DNA of 64,000 bases from Tremella fuciformis (taxonomy: Eukaryota > Basidiomycota > Tremellomycetes > Tremellales > Tremellaceae): contig CP136495.1 in NCBI GenBank assembly GCA_032768795.1, positions 2,172,501 through 2,236,500 of the forward strand. Reading direction: 5' to 3'. The translations under genes and the position numbers were made by a program. The notes beneath the pieces are model-generated. The model was not told where the DNA came from and did no database searches. It saw nothing but the letters and a program-made list of their open reading frames with translations. Below are positions 1 to 10,165 of the stretch, one piece after another; the first letter of the stretch is position 1, and each line of letters starts with the position of its first letter.

Positions 1-1
1 G

Positions 2-508
2 GCGGACGTAGCGATTCGTCTCAATGTACAGCAGGACAGTGTCCGCAACAACTTGCTGCAGCGCGAGCCGGAGCGAGCTACCTCGAAAAGGTTCGGCGAG
101 GCGCCGGCGACAACTCACTCTTGCGACCGCGCCGACAGACCTTCGAGGGACTACGTTCGATCCCCGAATCCGCCCTCTCGACCCCCGACCAACCAGAGAT
201 ATCGGAAGGACGACGGACACTCGAGGGGTAGGATCTCGCCCAGCGAAAGACAGCGACGGATGGACAAAAACCTGTGTCTATACTGTGAGAGCCCGGATCA
301 CATTGTAGCCAACTGCCCCACGGCCCCGAAAACGCGAGCTCCTCGAAACAGCCCCGCATCGGGGGCGAACGCAGTCCGCCTCAATGGTATTAGACACGAA
401 TCACCGAATGCGAACGCCAACCTCGATCATACGAAATTCGACAAAGACGATTCGGAAAACAAGTTGGCGTACCCCAGCCCCGCGGCGGCGAGGTACGCCT
501 CAGCGTGA
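2..508 (+). CDS. Gag C-terminal part with CCHC zinc knuckle (partial)
   Basis: The reading frame is open from the left edge to a TGA at 506-508. It encodes a basic, Arg/Pro-rich segment followed by one zinc knuckle (CLYCESPDHIVANC, the CX2CX4HX4C pattern) near 275-320, as in nucleocapsid domains that bind element RNA. The gag start is outside the window. The pol frame is -1 relative to gag and stays open upstream of the gag stop, so pol is probably made by -1 frameshifting or re-initiation. I could not identify a convincing slippery heptamer. Confidence 0.85.
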   Translation, partial: ADVAIRLNVQQDSVRNNLLQREPERATSKRFGEAPATTHSCDRADRPSRDYVRSPNPPSRPPTNQRYRKDDGHSRGRISPSERQRRMDKNLCLYCESPDHIVANCPTAPKTRAPRNSPASGANAVRLNGIRHESPNANANLDHTKFDKDDSENKLAYPSPAAARYASA

Positions 509-3500
509 CCGCCACCTTCGCCGCACTCCCAATCTCGACGCCAGCTATTCCTGATACCCCAGACCTTTTCCATATACCTGTCGCGATCGCAAACAAACAA
601 TCACTAGTCTCCCGAGCGCTGCTCGACACCGGGGCCTCCCGGAACTTTATAGAGAAAACCTACGCCATCGAGTCGGAACTCGAATTGCGCCCTTCTAGAA
701 TCAAACAGACCCTACGATTAGCGGATGGCTCCCGCAGCGCTATCGAACAAGAGGTTACCCTCACCCTCTTGCTAGGGGAAGGGTTCCAGCCTTACACAGC
801 TACATTTCTGGTCGCCAGACTAGATGTGGGCCCCATCATCCTTGGGGTGCCATTCTTCAAAGAAGTCAAGCCAACGCTCGACTGGGATAACCTGGCCATT
901 CAACCTCCTCCCTCGAGATCACACCAGGGCAAGTCGGGAAAACTAAAAGCAATCTCCCTCATCTCGGCCGAGGCATTCGAACAGATTACGGACGAACCCA
1001 AGGGGGCGATCTACCTACGAGCCATCTCCGTGGACCCACCTCGGATGGAGGAAGTGGTACCTACGGAATACCACGAGTTCCTGGATGTCTTCTCGGAGTC
1101 GGAGGCCACCAAGCTACCTCCTCATAGGCCTTTCGACCACCGCATCCCGCTACTCGACGGCGCTGAGCCGACATTCGGCCCGATCTACTCGCTGTCCGTG
1201 ACCGAACAGGAGGCCCTCCGAGACTACTTGGATACGAACCTCAAGAAAGGCTTTATCGTACCTTCGGAGTCGCCAGCGGCCTCGCCAATTTTATTCGTAA
1301 AGAAGAAAGACGGATCCTTACGCCTCTGCGTGGACTACCGCAAGTTGAATAACATAACCGTCAAGAACCGTTATCCCCTACCGTTGATCGGAGATCTACT
1401 AGACCAACTCCGTGCGGCCACTATCTACTCAAAAATAGACCTACGTGGCGCGTACAACCTCCTCCGGATCGCCGCCGGGGAAGAATGGAAAACCGCATTC
1501 AGAACTCGGTTCGGGCTGTTCGAGTACCGAGTGATGCCATTCGGCCTCACGAATGCCCCAGCCTCATTCCAACACTTGATGAACCACATATTCCGCGATG
1601 TGCTGGACATTTTCGTCATAGTCTATCTGGACGACATACTTATCTTCTCGAAGTCACGGAGCGAGCACGAGAGGCACGTCAAAGAAGTCCTACAACGACT
1701 GCGGAAATTCGAACTGTTCGCAAAACACGACAAGTGCCAGTTCCATACCGACTCCGTAGAGTTCCTGGGCTACATCGTTGACCCGAAGGGCGTATCGATG
1801 GACCCGAACAAGGTGCGAGCGGTGTCGGCATGGCCAGCACCTCGGAACGTCACGGAAGTCCAATCCTTCCTGGGTTTTGCAAACTTCTATCGAAGGTTCA
1901 TAGCAGGGTTCGCCAAGGTAGCTAAGCCACTGCACGAACTCACTCGGAAGTCGACCCCGTTCTCCTGGTCGGAACCGCACCAGGCGGCGTTCGACCTGCT
2001 CAAGACGAAAATGACGACCGGACCCGTCCTGAAACACTATGACCCAGACCAGGAATGCGTGGTAGAGACCGACGCGTCCGATTTCGCGATCGGGGCAGTC
2101 ATATCCCAGAAAGACGGGGAGAATGGGCTGCGCCCAGTCGCATATTCGAGTCGAGTCATGTCGCCAGCCAAGTTGAACTACCCGATACACGACAAGGAAT
2201 TCTTGGCAATCGTGTACGCTTTCAAGGAATGGCGACACTACCTGGAAGGTGCCCGACACCGGACACAAGTGCTCACCGACCACCGCAGCCTGGAAACCTT
2301 CTTGTCAACCAAGCAACTGACCCGACGACAGGCACGATGGGCAGAGATGATGGCAGACTTCAACTTCGAGATCTCCTATCGTTCGGGGAAGCAAAGTACT
2401 AAACCGGACGCCCTCAGTCGAAGACCGGATTACCTCCCCACCGACTCGACAGCCACGAGCCTGTCTCAGGAACTCAACGGACACAATTTCCGACCGCTCC
2501 TGTTCTCAGAACAGTTGCTACTCTCCCTACAAGTACAGCTGCTGGGCAAGACGCCGTCCGACTTGTACGAAGGGGACGACGAGCTAGGATCATTGATCGC
2601 GGACGGAAAAGTAACCCAAGACACGCAAGGATACTATAGACACTCGAAAGCATACTACTGTCCCTCGAAGTCTCGGACAGAGGTCATCGAGGCACATCAT
2701 GATATAGTCTCGGCCGGTCACCCTGGACCCCGAAAGACTTATCAGGCAATTAGGCAACACTGGTGGTGGCCGAACATCAAGACGGATGTAGAGAAATCTG
2801 CGGCGGAGTGCGAGAAGTGCCAAAGAAACAAGCCCTCGAGACAGAAACCGTACGGCCTCCTTCGACCGCTCGAACCGCCACTACGACCATGGGCAGACCT
2901 GTCTGTGGACTTCATAGTCGACCTGCCCACCTCGAATACCTACGACTCCATCATGGTTGTCGTGGATCGCTTCTCGAAGATGGCAGTATTCGCGCCCTGT
3001 CACAAGTCGATCACCGCTAAAGGAATGTCCGAAATCTTCACGGATAGAGTATATACTCGTTTCGGCATACCCGACAGCATAGTGTCGGATCGTGGGAGTC
3101 TGTTCGTATCCAAATTCTGGAAAGCCTTCTGCCAAGGCCTAGGAACCAACCTGCGCTACTCGACAGCATACCACCCACAAACAGACGGACAAACCGAGAG
3201 AACGAACCAGTGGCTGGAACAGTACCTACGCAACTATGTGAACCTCGAACAAGACAATTGGGTGCCCCTACTGCCGCACGCGGAGTTCTGCTACAATAGC
3301 ACGCACCACGCCTCGCTGGGTATGAGCCCCCTGGAGGCCTACACCGGGAGAGCATATCGTACGACCCTAGTCGATCCGCCAGGAGACCTGTCCGACCTGC
3401 AAGTTCCAGCAGCCGCCGACCGGGTTCAGCAGCTAGAACAGCTGCACCATCGAATACGAGGGAACTTGCTCAGAGCCCAAGAAGGGTGGAAGAAGCAATA

Positions 3501-4047
3501 CGATAAGCGTCGACGTACACCGGACTTCCAAGTAGGGGACAAAGTCTGGCTAAATGGCAAGAACTTGCGCACGCTCCGTCCGACTAGGAAATTCGACCAC
3601 CGTCACGTAGGACCGTACTCCATACTAGAAAGGATAAACGAGAACGCATATAAACTGGACCTGCCTCCGGAATTGGTCGCCAATCGAGTTCACCCAGTCT
3701 TCAACGTAGAGCTCTTGTCGCACGTTCGTGGGGCTCGAGTCGAAGCGCAACCCGCGCTGGTCGCTCCGCCACCAGCCCCACACACTAGCGAGGAGGAGCT
3801 TTACGAAGTCGAAGGGGTACTGAAACGAGCTCGACGATCCCGGGGTAAGGCAAGACAACTCGAGGACCAGGTCCTTGTGAAATGGAAGGGGTACCAACAA
3901 CCGACCTGGCAACCAACAGACTCTCTAAAGGGGGACCCGCGGTTCGAGTCGTGGATGAAGGGCATCGAGGACAGCCAAGTCGAATCCCTAGTATCCGATG
4001 CGAAACGCATAAGGCGCGCCCCGCGCTGGAGAACGGAGTCGGCATGA
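505..4047 (+). CDS. pol: Ty3/gypsy Pol polyprotein (PR-RT-RNH-IN-chromodomain)
   Basis: One uninterrupted frame of about 1180 codons. Domains in order: aspartic protease with the ALLDTGAS motif (about residue 40); reverse transcriptase with the VYLDDIL catalytic motif (about 375); RNase H with an ETDAS motif (about 520); integrase with an HHCC zinc-binding region (two His near 735-745 and an ECEKC pair near 780), then a DDE core whose first Asp is in VDFIVDLP, second in VSDRGS and Glu in TDGQTERTN; and a C-terminal chromodomain with VLVKWKGY. Chromodomains of this kind direct integration to particular chromatin. The frame begins at a GTG overlapping the gag stop, so there is no good independent ATG. 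All catalytic motifs are intact, so the enzyme is probably functional. Confidence 0.95.
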   Translation: MTATFAALPISTPAIPDTPDLFHIPVAIANKQSLVSRALLDTGASRNFIEKTYAIESELELRPSRIKQTLRLADGSRSAIEQEVTLTLLLGEGFQPYTATFLVARLDVGPIILGVPFFKEVKPTLDWDNLAIQPPPSRSHQGKSGKLKAISLISAEAFEQITDEPKGAIYLRAISVDPPRMEEVVPTEYHEFLDVFSESEATKLPPHRPFDHRIPLLDGAEPTFGPIYSLSVTEQEALRDYLDTNLKKGFIVPSESPAASPILFVKKKDGSLRLCVDYRKLNNITVKNRYPLPLIGDLLDQLRAATIYSKIDLRGAYNLLRIAAGEEWKTAFRTRFGLFEYRVMPFGLTNAPASFQHLMNHIFRDVLDIFVIVYLDDILIFSKSRSEHERHVKEVLQRLRKFELFAKHDKCQFHTDSVEFLGYIVDPKGVSMDPNKVRAVSAWPAPRNVTEVQSFLGFANFYRRFIAGFAKVAKPLHELTRKSTPFSWSEPHQAAFDLLKTKMTTGPVLKHYDPDQECVVETDASDFAIGAVISQKDGENGLRPVAYSSRVMSPAKLNYPIHDKEFLAIVYAFKEWRHYLEGARHRTQVLTDHRSLETFLSTKQLTRRQARWAEMMADFNFEISYRSGKQSTKPDALSRRPDYLPTDSTATSLSQELNGHNFRPLLFSEQLLLSLQVQLLGKTPSDLYEGDDELGSLIADGKVTQDTQGYYRHSKAYYCPSKSRTEVIEAHHDIVSAGHPGPRKTYQAIRQHWWWPNIKTDVEKSAAECEKCQRNKPSRQKPYGLLRPLEPPLRPWADLSVDFIVDLPTSNTYDSIMVVVDRFSKMAVFAPCHKSITAKGMSEIFTDRVYTRFGIPDSIVSDRGSLFVSKFWKAFCQGLGTNLRYSTAYHPQTDGQTERTNQWLEQYLRNYVNLEQDNWVPLLPHAEFCYNSTHHASLGMSPLEAYTGRAYRTTLVDPPGDLSDLQVPAAADRVQQLEQLHHRIRGNLLRAQEGWKKQYDKRRRTPDFQVGDKVWLNGKNLRTLRPTRKFDHRHVGPYSILERINENAYKLDLPPELVANRVHPVFNVELLSHVRGARVEAQPALVAPPPAPHTSEEELYEVEGVLKRARRSRGKARQLEDQVLVKWKGYQQPTWQPTDSLKGDPRFESWMKGIEDSQVESLVSDAKRIRRAPRWRTESA

Positions 4048-4079
4048 GGTCTCTGCATAAAATACAACCTGGACTACAA

Positions 4080-5759
4080 TCACTTGCGGCGGCCGCGCTT
4101 CGTCTTGAGGGCGCCAAGCGCGGCGCGCTGTGGCGCCTTCGCCTCACTGGCAGTCTTCTCCTTGGTCTGCAGTCGGGTCGTGCGGTGCGGGATGTCGGAT
4201 TCCGACTCGAGGGACTCAGCTCGGGCAGACAGAAGTCGAGTAACCGAGTGGTGCCGGTCGGGAGACGAGTGAATGGAGGGCGCGGGCGAATCCTCCAATA
4301 GCCGCTTCAAACCACCCCCACCGACCACCGAGGGACCCGCAACCCCCTCCTCAGCGCCTTCGGCCATCGCGTCGTCCAAAGAGCTCCAGTCGAGTGTAGA
4401 CACCAACGGAGGATCACCCGAGTCTAGCAGAGCGACTTGAGACTCGCCGCGGAATGCAGTCCGGTTCAAATGCTGCAAGTCAGATCTCGACAAGACCAAG
4501 ACGAAATCCGACTACACTTACCTGATATTCGGAGTAATTGATTCTATAGATCTCCAAGATAGCATTACGGGCCAGACCGGGTTTCGCGTCTGCAAGTAGA
4601 GCTGCCGCCTGGCGGTGAATCCCTGCGATAACACCCTTACGACGAACGACCTCGTCGGCAGGGAGGACGAGTTGAGCTCGGGGCCCAAGAGCGGTGTTGG
4701 GCGAAAGGGTGCAGTGTTTCGACTTGAGCATACACCCAAGACACCTATACGTCAGCGAAAATCGAGTACGGTAAGTCGAAAACATACTTCTGCGCCACAT
4801 ACCGCCTACCATCGACCTCCACAACCGGGCAGACGCAGAGTAGACCCGAGTAGCCCGACATGGGAGGGCGATTATGGGACACACAGGCTGCACAACGCTC
4901 CACCCCCATCAGGACGCCCCACGAGCCGGAGTCGAGCGCTTCGAGGATGTTCGACCCGGTATCCGCGGTGTCGCCAGTACGAGTCGAAATGTACGACTCG
5001 ATCCACGAGTAGAAGGACTCGATCCTCGAGTCGTCGTGTCCAACGACCTCCGGTTCTTTCAGCGGGTACCGATACACGCGATTCAGACGCTTGACCACCA
5101 ACTCTTCGCCTTCAACCCTCGGGAACACCCCACTAGGAGTTCGACCTGCCTTGGTCGGCGAAGGAGTAGGGATCGGCTGACCCGGGCTCGAGTCGGGGGC
5201 CGAGCCGAACAAGTCGCTCAGACCGACCTCAGTAGCCGAAGACACGACTTTGGCAGGCGGAGATGCGGCCTTAGGGAAGCCCAAAGGGCGATGAGCATGA
5301 CCCTTTTGACTCGCCGGTGTCTCGGGAATGCTGCTCGAGCCGAAGGGTGGTTGACGAGAGATAGGAGAAGGATCCAAGATGTGTTTCTTGGGTGAGAGAC
5401 GACCGATGGGAGCAAGGGGAGCCTTGAAAGGCGATTGAATAGGCGGGAATACCGACTCAGCACGAGCAGGAGTCGACTTTACGGGAGAGGAACCCTAACA
5501 GCTTAACTCGAAGTTCGTCTACTGGCATTCGACTCACGGATTTATCCCTTTCTCGACGTAAAGCCGCCTTCCCCGCAGCAACCAGCTTGTCGACCTCAAA
5601 CTTGAAAATGGCATTTTCGGGCTGCGCTTCGAGGTTCTCTCGAGCGGCCTGGAGTTGAATTCGATAGTCGTCCGCAGAGGCCGTACCGAGGTACGCCTCA
5701 TCGTAGGCATCTTGTATGCCCTGCTCAACATTGAATCCGGCCAGCTCGTCGTCGACCAT
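4080..5759 (-). CDS. Antisense, four-exon Cys-rich gene inside the retrotransposon
   Basis: Unrecognised protein encoded opposite to gag-pol. Proposed exons on the minus strand are 5759-5508, 5455-4788, 4744-4522 and 4472-4080; the introns are 52, 43 and 49 nt with GT-AG ends, and the joined exons give exactly 512 codons (511 residues plus stop). Exon 1 is acidic and helical-looking. Exon 2 begins with a Pro/Ser-rich linker and ends in a compact region with a CAAC motif and a CVC motif. Exon 3 opens with CLGCMLKSKHC, so six or more cysteines sit close together and may bind zinc. The C-terminus is very basic (KTKRGRRK), perhaps a nuclear signal. Because the introns lie on the strand opposite the genomic RNA, they would survive reverse transcription. 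It may be a captured host gene or an element accessory protein; function unknown. Confidence 0.7.
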
Positions 5760-5978
5760 GATGAGAACAGTACGAAAGACGACTCAAGAAAGACGAAGTC
5801 CGGACACAACAACCAGAACAACAACTTGCATGAAGGGGTAAACAACGGCGTCTCTCGGGCTTACGGGCGTGGCATCTACCTCAACGAACCGAACACACAG
5901 TGCCAAAGGACGCAACGTCGAATAAAGGATGTCAACAACCGAGGATGTCGGGTCGACATCAAAGAAGAGGGGGGCGAC
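5760..5978. promoter_or_regulatory. Antisense-gene upstream region and polypurine tract
   Basis: This 219-bp stretch lies just upstream of the proposed antisense start codon and should hold its promoter. At its right end, 5961-5974 (aaagaagagggggg) is a purine-only run four bases before the LTR, the expected plus-strand primer for reverse transcription. No clear TATA box was seen. Confidence 0.6.
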
Positions 5979-6291
5979 TGTCAGGATTGTGGCACTGAGA
6001 CTGTGGCGGAATGAGACAAGGCCAAGTGCCACACGGCCTGACTCAGCCAACCGCCCACTTGCCTCATCCGGGTGAAGTAGCCGAACTGCTAAATGCGGCA
6101 CTCGGACTGTCTAGTATAGTTGAACGGTTTTCGAATACATATAGTAGACATTCGAGTAGAGAAGATCTCTAGTCGAATGTATCTCTTGTACTCTCAGTCT
6201 ACTTCTAGTAACCCTACTCGATTGCATACTCCCTGCGAGGCAACCTCGACTTCCCAGCTCGACGCGGACTATCCTACGTCCGGTCTTGACA
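5979..6291 (+). repeat. 3' LTR (313 bp)
   Basis: It starts TGTCA directly after the polypurine tract and ends TGACA, a perfect 5-bp terminal inverted repeat with the usual TG...CA ends. The matching 5' LTR is outside the window, so length and identity cannot be cross-checked. The 5 bp following it (caatc, 6292-6296) are the candidate target-site duplication. The last LTR bases supply the terminal codons and the stop of the interrupted cyclase gene. Confidence 0.85.
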
Positions 6292-7267
6292 CAATCCCGT
6301 TGTCCCAGTGAAATTTCATCATCTCGACGGTGTGGTCCACGCCCACGTTGCCCTTGCGGACCTTAAGCCAGTCTTTGTACTCCTCCCAGGTGGTCTTGCT
6401 GCAGTGGTCGAGCCATGCCTCGGTGAAACCCATACGAACCACTAGGACATCGCCGCCTTTGAATGTGACGTTTTCTGCCTTGGCCACCTCCTCCAATAGC
6501 GGCACGGAGATTACCGTCCTCGAGTTGAACAGATCGTATCCCTCTGGGAAATACTTCTGCTTCGCCTCGGGATGAAGCTTGAAGTGTCTGGCGACGTCGA
6601 GAAGGACACCTCTGGACGTGATCGGGTGATCGGCGTAAACTGCTTTCAGCACCGGAAAGGCTTTCGAGCATACTACGCACTCTGGATTCCGAAACGATGG
6701 CATTGAAGGTCGATTGCCTCGCTCTTGGGCATGTCATGCATATACCTGCTGTCAGCCTCAAAGCTTGCCCCCGGGCGCCGCCCACCTGCGTCGACCGGAT
6801 CCCTTGGGGAAGTCTTGATAGCAAAAGTGTCGGAACCCATCCCACTGAGTGCTTGACTGAGTGTTTATATGGACGACATCGTCATTCGAGGCGTACTTTC
6901 CAGTCTCATCCCGCACCAGCCTAAAAGTCAGATTGCGCCCGCATGGAGAGGACTCACATCTCCCGTGAGAACAGGATGCGATCCCCGTGTAACGGTCGGC
7001 CATTCAGCGGGAGACTGCTTGTCAGACCGTTCACCTTGGCACGCAAAGCACTGACTTCAGGTTGATAGCAATGCCCTCTTTGATCTCGTCTCGTCCCCGC
7101 TTAACAGCCCCGGCGTCGATGAGGTTGAGGCGACCGAGCTCATTGTTTTTGCCCCAAGCCCCCCAGGCATTTAGAGGTGGACCGTTCTTGTCGAAGGGGA
7201 GCTCCTCGAAGGTGCACGGATTCACGCCAAGCGTCATTTGGCCGTCTCTGCGTGTCTTCGGCTTCAA
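6269..7267 (-). pseudogene. Cyclase-family metal-dependent hydrolase, 3' end removed by the retrotransposon
   Basis: At least four exons on the minus strand. Exon 1 carries the fungal cyclase signature WGAWGKNNELGRLNLI. The next exons give PLNGRPLHGD and then the STQWDGFRHF region that replaces the HxGTHxDxxxH site in fungal members of this family (PF04199). The last exon gives SRGVLLDVAR and a C-terminal segment up to MMKFHWDNG. There the frame enters the LTR and stops after eight foreign codons (stop near 6269). Family members continue for roughly 100 more residues, so the product is truncated; the lost part should lie beyond the left edge of the element. ATG at 7267 or 7237 could start it. 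Family members hydrolyse amide or lactone-like substrates, and the substrate here is unknown. Confidence 0.8.
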
Positions 7268-7616
7268 AGTCTGACCGGCTCAGATGCCAAGTACGACTGT
7301 AACTTGACGTATCGAGACAGCCGGACATTCTGCCGAGGCTGTCACGTCGTGATCCAACCGCTTTGGGCCCCGGCACACATGAGTACAGCACAACCATTTT
7401 GGACTTGGCAGTGCGCTGTTGAATTCTGTAACTTTGTTGGCCGGTCTTTCGGGCCCCGATCAACTGCTACCGGTGCCATGGAGACCGGTGAGGCCCCATT
7501 CTACAGCAGATCCGGGTCTCCCGAACTGTCCCCGCGGGGAGAAGGACATAAGAAGGGGACGGATGCTGTGCGAAGCGCGCGCGCTCGCCCACGGACCATT
7601 TCCAACGCAGCCGAAG
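7268..7616. promoter_or_regulatory. Divergent promoter between cyclase remnant and MFS-A
   Basis: A 349-bp gap between the 5' ends of two oppositely transcribed genes. No coding sequence is supported. No strong TATA box is visible; a purine-rich stretch (ggagaaggacataagaag) lies about 70 bp upstream of the MFS-A start. Confidence 0.5.
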
Positions 7617-9634
7617 ATGACTGGTGCTACTCACTTCAAAGGCAAATCCTACGAAGGGATTCCCAGTGAGTTCTGTCCCCTCTCCAATTACTTTGGCTGA
7701 GACCAGACAACACTGCAGCGTCATGGTGGAACGACCCTGGACTGCGGACTAACGTCTATCATTGGTAAGTTCCGTGCACAACGTCCGCCCACGGGACCTC
7801 CTAAGTCGTCAGTATCGGCTGCTGCATGTGTGTCTACTACCTCGTGAGCGTCAACTGCCATTGGTGAAGAGCATTCATGTTGATGTGCAGGGCTGTGAGC
7901 TTCCAAAGACCCGACTCGAGAGTGACAAATAACCTGCAGATGACCAGTCGCTCCTCAACGGTCTTCAGTCGATGCCAGAGTGGAAAGACTACTTTGGTCA
8001 CCCAGCTGGTAACAAACTCGGTCTCATCGCGGCGGCCATCTTCTTGCCGGGCATTCCCTTCCCAGTGTTCGGAGACTGGCTGGCCATGCGATATGGTCGT
8101 CGCGTGCCGATCTGGTTGGGCTCTATCTTGATCATCATCGGGGCGATAATGAACGCGCTATCCAAGTCGACTGGGATGTTCATAGGCTGTGCGTCACGTA
8201 CGGTACCCGACCTTGTCCGACTGACTTGTAGCCAGAGTGATCCTGGGGGCAGGTGGATCGATTACAAAGGTGGGCGCCCCACCGCTCTTGCAGGAGATTG
8301 CGCACCCTCGTATCCGAGGCATCCTGGGGACTTGCTACTACGGGTTCTACTACACTGGTTCGACGCTGTCCGCCCTGATGTGCAGTGAGTGAAATGTGCC
8401 TCGCTGGATGCGTCTGCTGATGTCTAGTCGCGGGGCTGTACATTCCCAATACTTGGAGCTGGCGCATGCCGTGTCTCCTCCAGATTCTCGGCCCAATCGC
8501 GGTACTGGCAATCACATGCACGGCACCCGAGTCCCCTCGCTGGCTCATCAAGCAAGGTCGCCATGAAGAAGCCAAGGCGATCATGACAAAGTATCACGCC
8601 AACGGTGCGGTGGGCGATCCTCTGGTGGAGTGGGAGTATCGCGAGATCGTCGCAGTCCTGGATGAGGAAGGCCACATGAAGAAATCGTCCTGGGTGAACC
8701 CCGTTCTTGTCCCTCTAATCAGCATCACTAACATGCAGCTCGACTTCTTCCGCACGCCCGGCAACATTCGAAGATTCATCGTGTTGTGCACTCTTGGAAT
8801 CGGCAGTAATTGGGTTGGGAACGGTATCGTGTCATAGTGAGCAGCGCCGTCAGAGCCCGAAATCCTGCTGACCCAAGCTTCTTATCTCCTGCACTTGCTC
8901 AGGTCGGAGTTACCAAGCCGGTGCAGCAGACGGCCATCAATGCTGGCTTGGCCGTTTGGAACCTGATCCTCGCGCAGCTCGCGGGCTGGAACGTGGACAG
9001 GATTGGCCGTCGACCCTTGCTCATGATCTCGACCAGCGGCATGTTGGTCTCGTACGCGCTTGTCATGGCGATGGGGGCGTCGTTCTCGCATGGCAAGGGC
9101 AAATCGTACGGGATAGCGTCAATCCCTTTCATGTTCTTCTTCTATGGGTGAGTAGAGCGGCCGAGATGGCGCTTCCTGACTCATTCCAGATTCTACGATA
9201 TCGCATGGACGCCGTTGCCGGTCTCGTACGCCACCGAGATCATGCCATTCTCGATGAGGTCTAAGGGCGTTGCCGTCGTCGTCCTGACGCAGAACACCAG
9301 CAACGCGTTCAATCAGTTCGTCAATCCAATCGCACTGGCAGCAATTACCTGGAAATAGTGAGTATGGGTGCGGGTGGGGATGGTGAGAATCATCACTGAT
9401 TATAGCTATGGCGTCTACCTCGCGGCCGACGCCTTCTTCTTGTTCATGATCTGGTACTTCTTCCCCGAAACGAAGAATCTCACTATCGAAGAGGTCTCCC
9501 TGATTTTCGACATCGGTCGAGCTGGTGGCCGGACTCAGGCCGTGCAGCATATTCAGCAGCTCACGCATGCCGAGGAGTCGGGACTGCCCATTGAGAATGC
9601 TGGAGACAAAGGTGAATACGAGCACAAAGATTAG
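7617..9634 (+). CDS. MFS sugar porter (MFS-A), many introns, 4-nt micro-exon
   Basis: A sugar:H+ symporter-type membrane protein of the major facilitator superfamily (PF00083), expected at the plasma membrane. About ten exons. The spliced product starts MTGATHFKGKSYEGIP, then has NNTAASWWNDPGL, YLGYDQSLLNGLQ, the GRR loop after TM2-TM3, the PESPRW motif, a central loop with KYHANG, WNVDRIGRRP in the second half, and FFPETKN near the end; twelve helices are expected. The YLGYDQ segment requires a 4-nt exon at 7891-7894 between introns 7844-7890 and 7895-7939, and the neighbouring paralogue MFS-B encodes the same segment without those introns. Substrate is not predictable; lactose-permease-like fungal porters are the nearest type I recognise. 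Tandem with MFS-B. Confidence 0.9.
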
Positions 9635-10165
9635 CTGGCCGAGGCGCCACATACAGTATCTTGTGTCTCACTTCGTACAGCCTGCCCCAGTGATCAGATA
9701 CATCCAGTTGACGAATGCAATCAACCGTGAACGCGAGAGTGTTTCGGAGCTATGGATTGGTGTTCAAATGGTTCAATGACCGCTTGAATGACCGCTTGTT
9801 GAAGTCCATTGGCAATCCGCCGCCGATCTGCCAGGAGCGGCGCTCGGTTCAGGCACACGTATGTATAACCAGATCCGACGCCACCTCCAGCGGTTCCTGC
9901 GGGGCCGTCGTGGCCCTTCACGGGGTATCAAAACAAGATCTTAGTCCCCCAAGCTGCACGCAAGAGTACGCAGTCGAAAGACAGCCAAAATGTCCGCCTA
10001 TAATCGCTTAATTACTTGGTGCCGTGCGTTTATGCTGATCGGCTAGCCCACTACCGGCGACCCCACAATCACCTGCTTTTGCTCACTGCCCATTGGATCT
10101 CTCGCACGCGTAGTATATAACGTCAACATGAAGAACTATTCGCCTGTCTCAGGACTCCCGGCATC
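9635..10165. promoter_or_regulatory. Intergenic, MFS-B promoter
   Basis: No gene is supported in these 531 bp. A TATATAA box at 10114-10120 lies about 50 bp upstream of the MFS-B start codon. The part just after MFS-A should hold its 3' end signals; nothing specific was recognised. Confidence 0.55.

Larger units (their letters stand above)
1..6291 (+). mobile_element. Ty3/gypsy LTR retrotransposon (chromovirus type), 5' end outside the window
   Basis: The order gag zinc knuckle, protease, reverse transcriptase, RNase H, integrase, chromodomain, polypurine tract and 3' LTR is seen directly. Integrase after RNase H defines the Ty3/gypsy order, and a C-terminal chromodomain defines chromoviruses. 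The 5' LTR, primer-binding site and most of gag lie left of position 1. Pol is uninterrupted and the LTR ends are clean, so the copy looks young. Between pol and the LTR lies about 1.9 kb that carries an antisense spliced gene. The insertion disrupts a cyclase-family gene on the right side. Confidence 0.95.

Noticed and set aside
437..508. A canonical -1 slippery heptamer before the gag stop
   Set aside because: The frames overlap as expected for frameshifting, but the A-rich sites present do not fit X-XXY-YYZ.
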